Shown here one piece after another: positions 17,311-25,543 of a stretch of DNA of 64,000 bases. Origin of the DNA: an uncultured Aquimarina sp. (GTDB taxonomy: Bacteria; Bacteroidota; Bacteroidia; Flavobacteriales; Flavobacteriaceae); the NCBI GenBank assembly GCA_947497175.1, contig CANMFM010000001.1:124001-188000 (forward strand), in the 5' to 3' direction. Numbering within the stretch: position 1 is the stretch's first letter; each line of letters starts with the position of its first letter. The position numbers and the translations under genes are program-made. The notes under the pieces are model-generated. The model was not told the DNA's origin and made no database searches. It worked only from the letters and a program-made list of their open reading frames with translations.

Positions 17311-18201
17311 TTAACTTATTTTTGGATTAGCAGTATATTTTTTTAATACATGCATTATCCTGGTTATAGGAATAGTTACAGAGTAAGTCCCCGTGTACGA
17401 TGGGCATATGATACAATCATCAAAGTAAAATTTTATGACATCATCATCCATCACAAAATTATTCTTATACGCTTTAAAATCACCCTCAGAGATCTCCCAA
17501 CAGTCATAATATAGTTCTCCAGAATTAATCCCTTCTTTGATCAATTCATTGATAATACTAAATACCTCTTCTTGGGATCCGGTTTTAAAAAAATCATCAA
17601 AATACACAAATTCATGTGTGTTGAGGTCAAAATTGATACAATCAAAAAGATAGGTAGAATACCGCATTCCCGAATAATAATTTTCTTTGTAAAGGACCAC
17701 ACTAAGAAGTTTATCATTTACATTATAAATTTTATAATCAATAATTCTTTTTTCTCTTAATCTATTTGTTTTTAATGTATCGCATAGTAGTTCTTTGTCT
17801 TCTAATATTTGATTTTCAGTTTTTTCGATATTGAGATAATTTTCCTTGATTACGGTATTAAATACTGAATAGTATGCATCGATGTTTTCATTTAAATAAG
17901 GATATTTATAATCTAATACGTACAGATCTTCTTCTTTATAAAATGCTTTGGAGATGACTAGTTCTTGTAGCTTAGCTTTATCGTCTTGTGCTTTAAGCAA
18001 GCGTTGTTTTTTGATGGATTTTGTCTTCTCTTTATCGTATTCTTGTATTTCTTCAGAAAAAAAGAGTTCTGTGTCAGTAGATTCAGTGTTTTTTTGTGAC
18101 TTGGTTTCAATTTTTTTGATATCGGTTGGTTTTTGAGAAGAAGCTTCTTTTTTACAAGCGATTAGGCTGAGTATAATAAAACAGGAGATAAGGGTTTTCA
18201 T
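17311..18201 (-). CDS. Lipoprotein with DUF3298-like domain
   Basis: A 296-residue predicted lipoprotein: the signal peptide ends in a lipobox with LSLIACKK, so cysteine would be lipidated. A low-complexity charged linker follows. The C-terminal two thirds resemble DUF4163/DUF3298 proteins (RsiV-like), with the segments YYSGMRYSTYLFDCINFDL, FVYFDDFFKTGSQEEVF and VIKFYFDDCIICPSYTGTYS. The role of this family in Bacteroidetes is unknown; it may bind a ligand in the periplasm. The start at 18201 gives the lipobox at the usual distance. Confidence 0.72.
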   Translation of the reverse strand: MKTLISCFIILSLIACKKEASSQKPTDIKKIETKSQKNTESTDTELFFSEEIQEYDKEKTKSIKKQRLLKAQDDKAKLQELVISKAFYKEEDLYVLDYKYPYLNENIDAYYSVFNTVIKENYLNIEKTENQILEDKELLCDTLKTNRLREKRIIDYKIYNVNDKLLSVVLYKENYYSGMRYSTYLFDCINFDLNTHEFVYFDDFFKTGSQEEVFSIINELIKEGINSGELYYDCWEISEGDFKAYKNNFVMDDDVIKFYFDDCIICPSYTGTYSVTIPITRIMHVLKKYTANPKIS

Positions 18202-18208
18202 AAGATTA

Positions 18209-18706
18209 TTATTTAATACATTTTTTAATGAGTTTATATGCCCAGTCATAATGACTGGAAGTCGCCGAAATAAGATATGAGGCTAACGAGGTGGTGCCTG
18301 TCCATTTGTATTTTCTTTTTTCGAATAACTCTTCTTCTGTGTGGTGATTTATTATTTTTTGTAATTCTTCAAATGATTTTTCAAGCATGGTTTTGACCTC
18401 TTCCAAATTAACTTCCTTATATTTTTTCCATATCTCTTTATTAAGTTCTGGGGTAGTTTTCCAAGTGTACCCTTTTGCAGGCATATCAGGTTTTTCCCCT
18501 GTCATTCCTACAGCATACCAATCAAGCATCATCATATGCCAATGATGAAGATGGGCCAACACATCTCTAATATTTCGATTCAAATATCCTTTAGGAAATT
18601 GAGTTTTTAGTTTCTCTTCAGAGAGTGAGTTGATATAAATCCATAGCTTTTTATAATTCTGATTGCTCAAGCTGTGTAGCTCTTTTTTGGTTTTTGGTCT
18701 TGGCAT
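18209..18706 (-). CDS. ClbS/DfsB family four-helix bundle protein
   Basis: The 165-residue protein begins MPRPKTKKELHSLSNQNYKKLW and has the DfsB/ClbS-type pattern NRNIRDVLAHLHHWHMMMLDWY, GEKPDMPAKGYTWKTTPELN and SHYDWAYKLIKK. This fold is related to DinB/YfiT. ClbS of colibactin producers protects cells by opening the cyclopropane warhead, but most members are uncharacterised. There is no toxin synthesis cluster here, so a general detoxification role is more likely. The start at 18706 fits both the family and the Fnr-like promoter upstream at 18728-18771. Confidence 0.8.
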   Translation of the reverse strand: MPRPKTKKELHSLSNQNYKKLWIYINSLSEEKLKTQFPKGYLNRNIRDVLAHLHHWHMMMLDWYAVGMTGEKPDMPAKGYTWKTTPELNKEIWKKYKEVNLEEVKTMLEKSFEELQKIINHHTEEELFEKRKYKWTGTTSLASYLISATSSHYDWAYKLIKKCIK

Positions 18707-18727
18707 TTTTTTATAATTTACTATGTG

Positions 18728-18771
18728 TAAATGTAGCCGAGATTCAACAAGAAAAATATGATATTGATCAG
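18728..18771 (-). promoter_or_regulatory. Fnr-like dyad with class II promoter, site 2 (DfsB-like gene)
   Basis: On the minus strand CTGATCAATATCAT (18758-18771) is followed after 22 bases by TACATTTA (18728-18735). The DfsB-like start codon at 18706 follows 21 bases later. Confidence 0.75.
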
Positions 18772-18837
18772 TCATCATCAGAAATACGAAAGGTGAGCTC
18801 ATAAGACCTCACCTTTGTCATGTATATAAGAATGTAT

Positions 18838-19122
18838 TTAATACAATCCGTTACCCAATATGATCAACGTATTTACCACCAAACTGGCAATTAATAAGTC
18901 TAAAACTAGCTTGGGTTTTTGAACCGTTAAAATTGCAGCATTATGGGCACTACAAACAATCACACTCAAGAAAACCAGAAACATTTGGATAGCACTATTG
19001 CCATGAAGCAATGTTGCCATAATAGCAATAGAACCTAAACAAGTAGAGGCAATAATCGCAAGAGCGGAGTATCCGATATAATTTTCTGAAAAATCAGCAT
19101 TTATTTTTGCATATAGTGTCAT
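18838..19122 (-). CDS. Small membrane protein of unknown function
   Basis: A 94-residue protein with three hydrophobic segments: about residues 17-38 (IGYSALAIIASTCLGSIAIM), 44-66 and 72-92. It has no recognisable domain, no signal peptide and a cytoplasmic N-terminus by charge. I do not recognise the family. It has its own Fnr-like dyad and promoter at 19146-19189, so it probably acts under low oxygen or stress with the TerB-like and DfsB-like proteins on either side. Confidence 0.65.
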   Translation of the reverse strand: MTLYAKINADFSENYIGYSALAIIASTCLGSIAIMATLLHGNSAIQMFLVFLSVIVCSAHNAAILTVQKPKLVLDLLIASLVVNTLIILGNGLY

Positions 19123-19145
19123 AGTATTTGTTTTTTAATTCGCAG

Positions 19146-19189
19146 TAAAAATAATAGCAAGGGGTTTTCTAAACTATGAGAAATATCAG
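19146..19189 (-). promoter_or_regulatory. Fnr-like dyad with class II promoter, site 3 (gene at 18838-19122)
   Basis: On the minus strand CTGATATTTCTCAT (19176-19189) is followed after 22 bases by TATTTTTA (19146-19153). The dyad overlaps the last bases of the TerB-like gene. One half-site carries a mismatch (TCTCAT). Confidence 0.68.
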
Positions 19190-19590
19190 TTTTCAAAAAT
19201 TAGCTTTAGTTTTCCTAGCATGATCAGTTCAGATTTGTTCTTTCCTGAAAAAGCTCCGGCAATGGCATTTGCGGTTTCCCAAATTAGTTGCTTGATGCGA
19301 TCAGAAAAACGAGCTTTATGTTCGTTATAAAAGGATTCAAACTCCTGAAAACAAGATTCAGCACTTAGGGTTTCAGAATCCATCCAATCAAAAACAATTT
19401 CGATCTGAAAAGCGGCATCTGCACCAAATTCATCTACGATATCGTCAACCTTTATCCATTCGTTTTTTATAATTTTCCTTAAAGATTCGTATTCTGAAGA
19501 GCGAACTACTTTATCAGATGCTGCGATGGCATAGAAAAGTTTTCCCAGATTTTGGTAAAATGCTATTCCGATATTTTGTGCTGTATTCAT
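19186..19590 (-). CDS. TerB-like helical protein
   Basis: The 134-residue all-helical soluble protein contains FYAIAASDKVVRSSEYESLRKII, which resembles the A-x-A-D-G-x-V-x-x-x-E repeat of TerB domains, proteins linked to tellurite resistance and stress complexes at the membrane. The acidic residues D26 and E34 would sit where TerB binds metal. The match is short, so the family call is tentative. It is transcribed away from the PAS kinase gene and has an Fnr-like dyad with a TAACTTTA promoter between the two. Confidence 0.6.
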   Translation of the reverse strand: MNTAQNIGIAFYQNLGKLFYAIAASDKVVRSSEYESLRKIIKNEWIKVDDIVDEFGADAAFQIEIVFDWMDSETLSAESCFQEFESFYNEHKARFSDRIKQLIWETANAIAGAFSGKNKSELIMLGKLKLIFEN

Positions 19591-19618
19591 GGTGCTAATA
19601 TTTAGTAGTTTATTAAAG

Positions 19619-19662
19619 TAAAGTTAATATGTGTTTAAGAAGATTTTTATGACATTTATCAG
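19619..19662 (-). promoter_or_regulatory. Fnr-like dyad with class II promoter, site 4 (TerB-like gene; possibly both directions)
   Basis: On the minus strand CTGATAAATGTCAT (19649-19662) is followed after 22 bases by TAACTTTA (19619-19626) for the TerB-like gene. In the other direction the same dyad lies 23 bases before a perfect TACATTTG, upstream of the kinase gene. Confidence 0.75.
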
Positions 19663-19685
19663 TTCGGGTAACTCTTCAAAATCAT

Positions 19686-19693
19686 TACATTTG
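19686..19693 (+). promoter_or_regulatory. -7 element of the PAS kinase gene
   Basis: TACATTTG matches TAnnTTTG perfectly and ends only 4 bases before the ATG at 19698. Transcription would begin at or next to the start codon, so the mRNA may be leaderless. It lies 23 bases after the Fnr-like dyad at 19649-19662. Confidence 0.55.
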
Positions 19694-19697
19694 AAAA

Positions 19698-20954
19698 ATG
19701 AAGGTTTTTAAGGAGAATAATAATATTTTCAGGTTGCTTTCTGAAGCTGTTTCAGAAGGTATTATTGTAGTCAATAAAGATCAGATCGTTGTAGCAACTA
19801 ATGGATCTGCTAATGAGATTTTTGGTTACGATATGGATGAGTTAATAGGCAAACCCTTAAATACGCTCATACCACAAAAATATCATCATAGCCATAAAGC
19901 TCATTTTGAAAATTTTACTCAACATAGCGAAAAGCGCCACATGGGTAAAGGCAGAGACCTTTATGGAGTTCGAAAAGATGGTACAGAATTTCCTGTTGAA
20001 GCAGGTCTTAATCCATTTACAATCTATGATAATCATTACGTAATGGCTTTGGTTATCGATATTACAGAACGCAAAAAACAAGAAGAGAAGATAATAGAAT
20101 TAAATGCAGAGCTCGAACTAAAAGTAGAAGAACGTACAAAAGCATTACATAATACAATACAAGAGTTGAAAGAAGAGGTTAAGCTGCGTAAAGAAGCCGA
20201 AGCCAAAGCCAAAGAATCATTAAAAAAAGAACGTGATCTCAACGAGTTAAAAACGAAGTTTCTATCTATGGTATCTCATGAGTTTAAGACCCCTCTGGGG
20301 GGTATTCTTACTTCGGCTACTTTGATAGGAAAATACACTAAGGAAGAACAACAGGAGAAAAGAGACAAACATCTTAATACCATTAAAAATAAGGTAAAAT
20401 ACCTGGATAATATTCTTACAGATTTTTTATCTATTGAGCGATTGGAAACAGGTAAGGTAAGTTACAAATTTAGTCAGTTTCCACTTAGCAAAGTAATTAA
20501 CGAAGTTGTGTATAATGCCAATATGCTGCTCAAAGACGGGCAAAGAATTAATTATCCAGATGATATAGACGAATACACCATCGAGTTTGATGAAAAGATT
20601 TTAGAATTGATGCTGTCCAACCTCATTAATAATGCTATAAAATATTCTGGAGAGAACACGATAATAGATCTACAAGTAACATTTGAAGAAGATGTTCTTA
20701 TATTTAGGGTTATTGATGAAGGTAGAGGCATCCCCGAAAAAGAACAAGCGTTTATTTTTAAACGATATTTTAGAGCAGAAAACGCTTTGTTAGATCAAGG
20801 AACCGGAATAGGCTTGAATATAGTCAAAAATCATTTAGAGAACCTTGGCGGGAGTATTACATTTACTAGCCAGGAAAATCAAGGCTCGACATTTATTGTT
20901 AAAATACCCTTTATTAATAATTACAAAAATGATGAAAACGATTCTGTTAATTGA
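19698..20954 (+). CDS. PAS-domain histidine kinase, FixL-like
   Basis: A 418-residue cytoplasmic kinase. The PAS domain (about 10-125) carries LIPQKYHHSHKAHFENF and KRHMGKGRDLYGVRKDGTEF, which align with the haem-PAS of FixL. His66 falls on the FixL haem-ligand histidine and Arg86 on the oxygen-contacting arginine. A coiled coil (125-185) leads to the HisKA box MVSHEFKTPLGG with His194, and the ATPase domain follows (NLINNAIKYSG, VIDEGRGIP, GTGIGLNIV). It overlaps the response regulator-Crp gene by 26 bases. I infer an oxygen or redox sensor that phosphorylates that regulator; haem binding is not proven, because similar PAS domains exist without haem. Confidence 0.85.
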   Translation: MKVFKENNNIFRLLSEAVSEGIIVVNKDQIVVATNGSANEIFGYDMDELIGKPLNTLIPQKYHHSHKAHFENFTQHSEKRHMGKGRDLYGVRKDGTEFPVEAGLNPFTIYDNHYVMALVIDITERKKQEEKIIELNAELELKVEERTKALHNTIQELKEEVKLRKEAEAKAKESLKKERDLNELKTKFLSMVSHEFKTPLGGILTSATLIGKYTKEEQQEKRDKHLNTIKNKVKYLDNILTDFLSIERLETGKVSYKFSQFPLSKVINEVVYNANMLLKDGQRINYPDDIDEYTIEFDEKILELMLSNLINNAIKYSGENTIIDLQVTFEEDVLIFRVIDEGRGIPEKEQAFIFKRYFRAENALLDQGTGIGLNIVKNHLENLGGSITFTSQENQGSTFIVKIPFINNYKNDENDSVN

Positions 20955-21990
20955 AGATGATGCTGCTCTTAGAGAAAATACTGCCGAGTTATTAGAACTT
21001 TCAGATTATCATGTAATCACTGCTCCCAACGGAAAGATAGGAATCACAATGGCAAAAGAAGAGAAACCTGATATTATAGTTTGCGATATCATGATGCCCG
21101 AAGTTGATGGTTACGGAGTTTTGGAAGCCCTATCTGATCATAAATATACGAGTCAAATCCCATTTATTTTCTTATCGGCAAGAACAGAGCATAAAGAAAT
21201 TCGTAAAGGAATGAATTTAGGTGCAGATGATTATCTTACCAAACCATTTGAAGAGGAAGAATTAATAAGCGCTATAGAAAGTCGTCTGGCCAAAGCTCAG
21301 ATAATAGCAAATCTTCTTTATGAGCGTAAGGAACAATTTATTGATAATGAGAATCAAGGTGGGTTTAGAAATCTTCATGAACTTAAGAATTTCTTTGATG
21401 ATCATGGAGAGATTTCTGAATTTAAAAAAGGAGAAATAATTTTTAAAGAAGGTGAACATTCTAATAAGATTTATTTGCTTCTGAAAGGGGTAATCAAATC
21501 TCATAAAATGGATGAAAACGGTAAAGAATTGATTACTGCATTATATAAGGCCGATGATTTCTTAGGCTTTACTTCTTTTACAGATAATGTCCCGTATCAA
21601 GAATCGGCTACAGCAGTTGAAGATGCACAATTGGCAGGAATATCAAAAGGGAACTTGAAAGATATTTTAGATAAAAGTAAAAATATTTCACTTGAATTAA
21701 TGGAATTACTTACCGATAATTTATCAGAAATAAAAGGTCAGCTGTTGCAGATGGCTTATAGCTCTGTGCGCAAAAAAACAGCACAAACCATTCTTCAATT
21801 TGCACAAATCCTTACTAAAAAACCAGAGGATACTATTAAAATATCTCGTAATGATTTAGCAAGTGTGGCGGGTATAGCAACAGAGAGTTTGATAAGAACG
21901 TTGTCAAGTTTTAAAAAAGATGGGCTTATAGAAATAGAAGGACGTAATATTAAAATTTTAAATTTACAAGGCCTTCAGTTGATAGAATAA
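20929..21990 (+). CDS. Response regulator fused to a Crp/Fnr module
   Basis: A protein of about 353 residues with a receiver domain (1-120; DIIVCDIMMPEVDGYG with the phosphorylation aspartate, ADDYLTKPF with the lysine), a cyclic-nucleotide-binding-like beta barrel (FKKGEIIFKEGEHSNKIYLL, DDFLGFTSF) and a Crp-type winged helix (ISRNDLASVAGIATESLIRT). It lacks the N-terminal cysteines of Fnr, so it does not carry the Fnr Fe-S sensor; phosphorylation by the adjacent kinase is the likely input. The recognition helix A-T-E-S-L-I-R keeps the Glu and Arg of Fnr. It is the best candidate to read the Fnr-like dyads in this window. Start ATG 20929 or 20932. Confidence 0.88.
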   Translation: MMKTILLIEDDAALRENTAELLELSDYHVITAPNGKIGITMAKEEKPDIIVCDIMMPEVDGYGVLEALSDHKYTSQIPFIFLSARTEHKEIRKGMNLGADDYLTKPFEEEELISAIESRLAKAQIIANLLYERKEQFIDNENQGGFRNLHELKNFFDDHGEISEFKKGEIIFKEGEHSNKIYLLLKGVIKSHKMDENGKELITALYKADDFLGFTSFTDNVPYQESATAVEDAQLAGISKGNLKDILDKSKNISLELMELLTDNLSEIKGQLLQMAYSSVRKKTAQTILQFAQILTKKPEDTIKISRNDLASVAGIATESLIRTLSSFKKDGLIEIEGRNIKILNLQGLQLIE

Positions 21991-22000
21991 AATACGCAAA

Positions 22001-22044
22001 CTGATTTTTATCATTCTTTTCATCGATATGACCTAATACTTTTG
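22001..22044 (+). promoter_or_regulatory. Fnr-like dyad with class II promoter, site 5 (usp 22066)
   Basis: CTGATTTTTATCAT (22001-22014) is followed after 22 bases by a perfect TACTTTTG (22037-22044), 21 bases before the start codon. Confidence 0.82.
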
Positions 22045-22065
22045 TTGTATTAGAAAATATTAAAG

Positions 22066-22905
22066 ATGAAGAATATTCTAATTCCGACAGATTTTTCTGA
22101 AAATTCATGGAATGCTATCCTCTATGCAGTATCATTTTTTAAAAGGATGCGGTGCAATTTCTATTTGCTCCACGTTTCAGCATATGATGAAATAATTAGT
22201 AAAGCATTGTTTTATGAAACAAAAGATACTATCCTCGAAAATATTGCCTACACAGGTCAAGAATATATGCAGTTGTTGCTCAAAAGAATCCAAAGATTAC
22301 CCTTAAATACAAAACATCGCTTTTTTACCATCAACGAATATGTCTTTTTTATCGATGCGGTTAGAAGGCAAGTAGAGGAGAAAGAAATCGATTTTATTGT
22401 TATGGGTACAAAAGGAGCTTCAGGACTTAAAGAAAAAACAATAGGAAGCAATACCGGCGATGTGATAACAAAGGTGAAATGTCCTGTTTTGGTAATTCCT
22501 GAAAAAGCCAGATATAGTAAACCTAAAGAAATAGCTTTTCCTACAGATTATAATTTATTATATAAAAGCAGAATTTTAAACACAATAACGAGTATTGTTT
22601 CTATAAACAGAGCTGCCCTTAGAATACTGCATATCGCCAAAAGAGAACAAGAACTTACCGAATTACAGAATAAGAATAAGAATTTTCTTGATGACTATCT
22701 AGAGGAGCACATTGAGCGCAGTTTCCATTTTCTATCAAATCAGAATATAGAGGAAGCTGTACAATGCTTTGTAGAGAGCAGGAATATAGATATGATCACT
22801 ATGATTGCTAAAAACCTTAATTTTTTTCAGCATATTTTATTCCATCCTACTGTTGAAAAAATAAGTTACCATACCAATGTACCTTTTTTGGTACTACATG
22901 AATAA
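22066..22905 (+). CDS. Universal stress protein, degenerate second domain
   Basis: A 279-residue tandem Usp protein. The first domain has ILIPTDFSENSWNAILYA and the ATP-binding loop GTKGASGLKEKTIGSNTGDV. The second domain begins EIAFPTDYNLLYKSR but lacks the G-2x-G-9x-G-S/T loop; its end reads FFQHILFHPTVEKISY. It lies downstream of the regulator gene and upstream of hemN with 94 bases to the latter, and has its own Fnr-like promoter. It may continue into hemN, which shows no good promoter of its own. Confidence 0.88.
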   Translation: MKNILIPTDFSENSWNAILYAVSFFKRMRCNFYLLHVSAYDEIISKALFYETKDTILENIAYTGQEYMQLLLKRIQRLPLNTKHRFFTINEYVFFIDAVRRQVEEKEIDFIVMGTKGASGLKEKTIGSNTGDVITKVKCPVLVIPEKARYSKPKEIAFPTDYNLLYKSRILNTITSIVSINRAALRILHIAKREQELTELQNKNKNFLDDYLEEHIERSFHFLSNQNIEEAVQCFVESRNIDMITMIAKNLNFFQHILFHPTVEKISYHTNVPFLVLHE

Positions 22906-22999
22906 CGTTTGACTTTCTGAGATTTTTCAACCCGTTTAGAATACTTGTCTTAAACATGACTCTTTATAAATATCATAAAAAAGTAAAAACAATAAAATA

Positions 23000-24364
23000 A
23001 TGTGTACAAGCTTAGTAAACAAATACAACATACCGGGACCAAGATACACCAGTTATCCAACGGTTCCATATTGGGATATTAATACATTTTCTTTAAAAAG
23101 TTGGATCAAATCGGTACAAAAATCTTTTGGTGAAAGTAATACTACAGAAGGAATAAGTCTTTATATACATTTACCATTTTGTGAACGTATGTGCACGTTT
23201 TGTGGTTGTCATAAAAGGATTACAAAACGGCATGAGGTTGAAATGCCTTATATCCGTACTTTATTAAAAGAATGGCAGCTGTATCTAGATCTTTTAGAAA
23301 CTAAACCTAACATCAAAGAATTACATCTTGGAGGAGGAACCCCGACCTTTTTCTCTCCCAAAAATTTGGAATATCTGATCAATGGGATTTTCAGGTTTGC
23401 CAACAAAACCGAAGATTGTGAGTTCAGTTTTGAAGGGCATCCCAACAATACGACCAGAGAGCATTTGCAAGCCCTGTATGATGTGGGATTCAGAAGGGTG
23501 AGTTTTGGCGTTCAGGATTATAATAAAACTGTACAAGAGGCCATTAACCGCGTACAACCTTTTGAAAATGTAAAGCATATCACAGAAACAGCAAGAGAAA
23601 TTGGATTCACATCGGTGGGGCATGATATTATTTTCGGACTTCCTTTCCAGAAACAAGAAGAGGTTATCCAAACGATTCTAAAAACAAAAGAGTTAATGCC
23701 GGATCGGCTGGCATTTTACAGTTATGCACATGTGCCATGGCAAAAAGGGAACGGACAACGAGGTTTTAAAGAATCCAATTTGCCTACGGCAGAAGAAAAA
23801 AGAAAGCAATATGAAACGGGTAAAAAATTACTATCAGAAGTAGGATATGTTGAAATAGGCATGGATCATTTTGCGTTACCAAATGATTCCTTATACACCG
23901 CCATGAAAAACCAAACCTTGCATCGAAATTTTATGGGGTATACTGCATCCAAAACTAAAATGATGATCGGCTTAGGTGCGTCTTCTATAAGTGATAGTTG
24001 GTATGGTTTTGCTCAAAACGTAAAAAACATAGAAGAATATCAACATTTGGTTACTGAGGGGATAATCCCGGTATATAGGGGTCATATGCTAACTCAAGAA
24101 GATGAGATTATAAGAAAGCATATCCTACATTTGATGTGTCATTTTGAAACCAACTGGAAGGATGACGAATTGTATTTTAGGGAGTTGCCCGAGGTTATTC
24201 AGAATTTAAGAGAACTCGAAATTGATGGTTTAATGAAAATTCAGGATGATTCGTTAAAAATTTATAAAAAAGGACACGCTTTTGTGCGTAATGTTTGTAT
24301 GGCTTTTGATTTAAGATTACAACGTAATAAACCCGAGACGACATTGTTTTCTATGACGGTTTAG
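23000..24364 (+). CDS. hemN: Oxygen-independent coproporphyrinogen III oxidase
   Basis: HemN is a radical SAM enzyme that converts coproporphyrinogen III to protoporphyrinogen IX without oxygen, supplying haem under anoxia. The 454-residue protein shows YNIPGPRYTSYPTVPYW, the cluster motif CERMCTFCGC, HLGGGTPTFFSPKNL and the C-terminal HemN domain. The length and the extra Cys after the CxxxCxxC motif are those of true HemN rather than HemW. It supports haem supply for the cbb3 oxidase encoded downstream in the opposite direction. Upstream only a weak dyad (22917-22930) is found, so it may be read from the usp promoter. Confidence 0.94.
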   Translation: MCTSLVNKYNIPGPRYTSYPTVPYWDINTFSLKSWIKSVQKSFGESNTTEGISLYIHLPFCERMCTFCGCHKRITKRHEVEMPYIRTLLKEWQLYLDLLETKPNIKELHLGGGTPTFFSPKNLEYLINGIFRFANKTEDCEFSFEGHPNNTTREHLQALYDVGFRRVSFGVQDYNKTVQEAINRVQPFENVKHITETAREIGFTSVGHDIIFGLPFQKQEEVIQTILKTKELMPDRLAFYSYAHVPWQKGNGQRGFKESNLPTAEEKRKQYETGKKLLSEVGYVEIGMDHFALPNDSLYTAMKNQTLHRNFMGYTASKTKMMIGLGASSISDSWYGFAQNVKNIEEYQHLVTEGIIPVYRGHMLTQEDEIIRKHILHLMCHFETNWKDDELYFRELPEVIQNLRELEIDGLMKIQDDSLKIYKKGHAFVRNVCMAFDLRLQRNKPETTLFSMTV

Positions 24365-24371
24365 TCTTTAA

Positions 24372-25076
24372 CTAATAATGGCATTCAAAATTGGAAGAAA
24401 CGATTTTGGTAGTGGATTTTGGAGAAAGATAAGGGATTCCTAACCCCAGACCGCGCACAATAAATAACAGGCCTATAATTATTATAAATATCGGAATAAC
24501 TTTTTGAATATGTTGGCGTGTTTTCCCTTTTATAAAATTACCTAGATATACAGCGCTGGTCATTAATGGGATAGTACCCAATCCAAACAGTACCATATAT
24601 ACACTACTTTCTAATGCATCACCATAAGCAAGAGCACCAAATACTGCCATATAGACTAACCCACAAGGTAAAAAGCCATTTAAAAAACCGATAGTTAAAA
24701 ACGTATCTGGTGTTTTCTTTTTGAGTGCTATACCCAACGTATTTTTTACTCTCGAAAGAAGTGTATAGATCGGTTTGGTAAAATTATATCTTGTTAAATA
24801 ACGAGTTGGAATTAATACAATTAGAATCATTAAAACTCCAATGGTTATCGATATGCCTTGTTGGATTCCAAAAATTTGAAGACTTTTTCCTAATATTCCA
24901 AAAAACAATCCTATACTGCCATAGGCCAATAATCGACCTAAATGATATAATCCTATATGTAAAAATTTCTTGGCATTATTAGATCTACTCACGGGGAGCA
25001 TAAAAACGATGGGGCCACACATTCCTATGCAGTGAAAACTACCTAATATTCCTAATATAAATGCAGATACTAACAT
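24372..25076 (-). CDS. Sulfite exporter TauE/SafE-like membrane protein of the cbb3 cluster
   Basis: A 234-residue membrane protein with about six segments. It carries GSFHCIGMCGPIVFMLP near the N-terminus and GFLNGFLPCGLVYMAVFGAL in the middle, the cysteine-containing repeats of the DsbD-like SafE family (PF13386 type). Members are regularly encoded at the end of Bacteroidetes cbb3 oxidase operons and are thought to help copper delivery or cytochrome maturation. It follows ccoH by two bases and ends 7 bases from the convergent hemN. Confidence 0.82.
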   Translation of the reverse strand: MLVSAFILGILGSFHCIGMCGPIVFMLPVSRSNNAKKFLHIGLYHLGRLLAYGSIGLFFGILGKSLQIFGIQQGISITIGVLMILIVLIPTRYLTRYNFTKPIYTLLSRVKNTLGIALKKKTPDTFLTIGFLNGFLPCGLVYMAVFGALAYGDALESSVYMVLFGLGTIPLMTSAVYLGNFIKGKTRQHIQKVIPIFIIIIGLLFIVRGLGLGIPYLSPKSTTKIVSSNFECHY

Positions 25077-25078
25077 TT

Positions 25079-25525
25079 TTAATAGGTAAATGATTTTTTA
25101 AACAGGTATGAAGTATTTCCATATTGCCAATCAATTGTAATATTCCAACGACCTTCAATCATATATTCATCTGAAATAAGATACACATTATTCTGAAGTG
25201 ATATAGGAATTTCAAAATCTAGTTTTTTATTGGATGGTCGATATAAGAAAATCGTTCCCGAGATTTTATCGAACTCTTTTTCGTCAGGAAACGTAATTAC
25301 GATTCCATGTAAAGTTTTCTCAAAAGTGATATTATTTTTCAGAGCTTTTGCATTTTTTTCGGCATCAATTTCTTTCTGAAATGCTAATTCTTCTTTATAA
25401 TATTCTTCGGTGACCAAATCATGCGAATACTTTTCATTACTATTCATTTTTATAACAAAATACATGATGAAAGAGATAAACCCTATAAATGCAAGTACTA
25501 TGGCTGTTCCCCAGTTTATTTTCAT
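25079..25525 (-). CDS. ccoH: FixH/CcoH family cbb3 oxidase assembly protein
   Basis: A 148-residue protein with one N-terminal membrane segment (INWGTAIVLAFIGFISFIMYFVI) and a periplasmic FixH domain (YSHDLVTEEYYKEELAFQKE, ending with WNITIDWQYGNTSYLFKKSF). CcoH is needed for stable assembly of cbb3-type cytochrome oxidase. The start at 25525 (MKINWG) is typical for flavobacterial members. The frame opens upstream through the palindromic repeat at 25544-25565, which is not part of the protein. Confidence 0.9.
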   Translation of the reverse strand: MKINWGTAIVLAFIGFISFIMYFVIKMNSNEKYSHDLVTEEYYKEELAFQKEIDAEKNAKALKNNITFEKTLHGIVITFPDEKEFDKISGTIFLYRPSNKKLDFEIPISLQNNVYLISDEYMIEGRWNITIDWQYGNTSYLFKKSFTY

Positions 25526-25543
25526 GATGTTTAATTTTTTTTG

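Noticed and set aside
18209-18706. ClbS-like protein as a sign of a colibactin-type toxin cluster
   Set aside because: No polyketide or peptide synthetase gene is in the window, and most members of the fold have no link to colibactin.
22917-22930. CTGAGATTTTTCAA and a TATAAATATCATA half-site as an Fnr-like site for hemN
   Set aside because: The first has the TGA-N6-TCA frame but poor inner bases and no -7 element 22 bases downstream (only a weak TAAACATG at 20). The second lies too near the start codon. hemN would be a logical target, but the sequence does not show a proper site.
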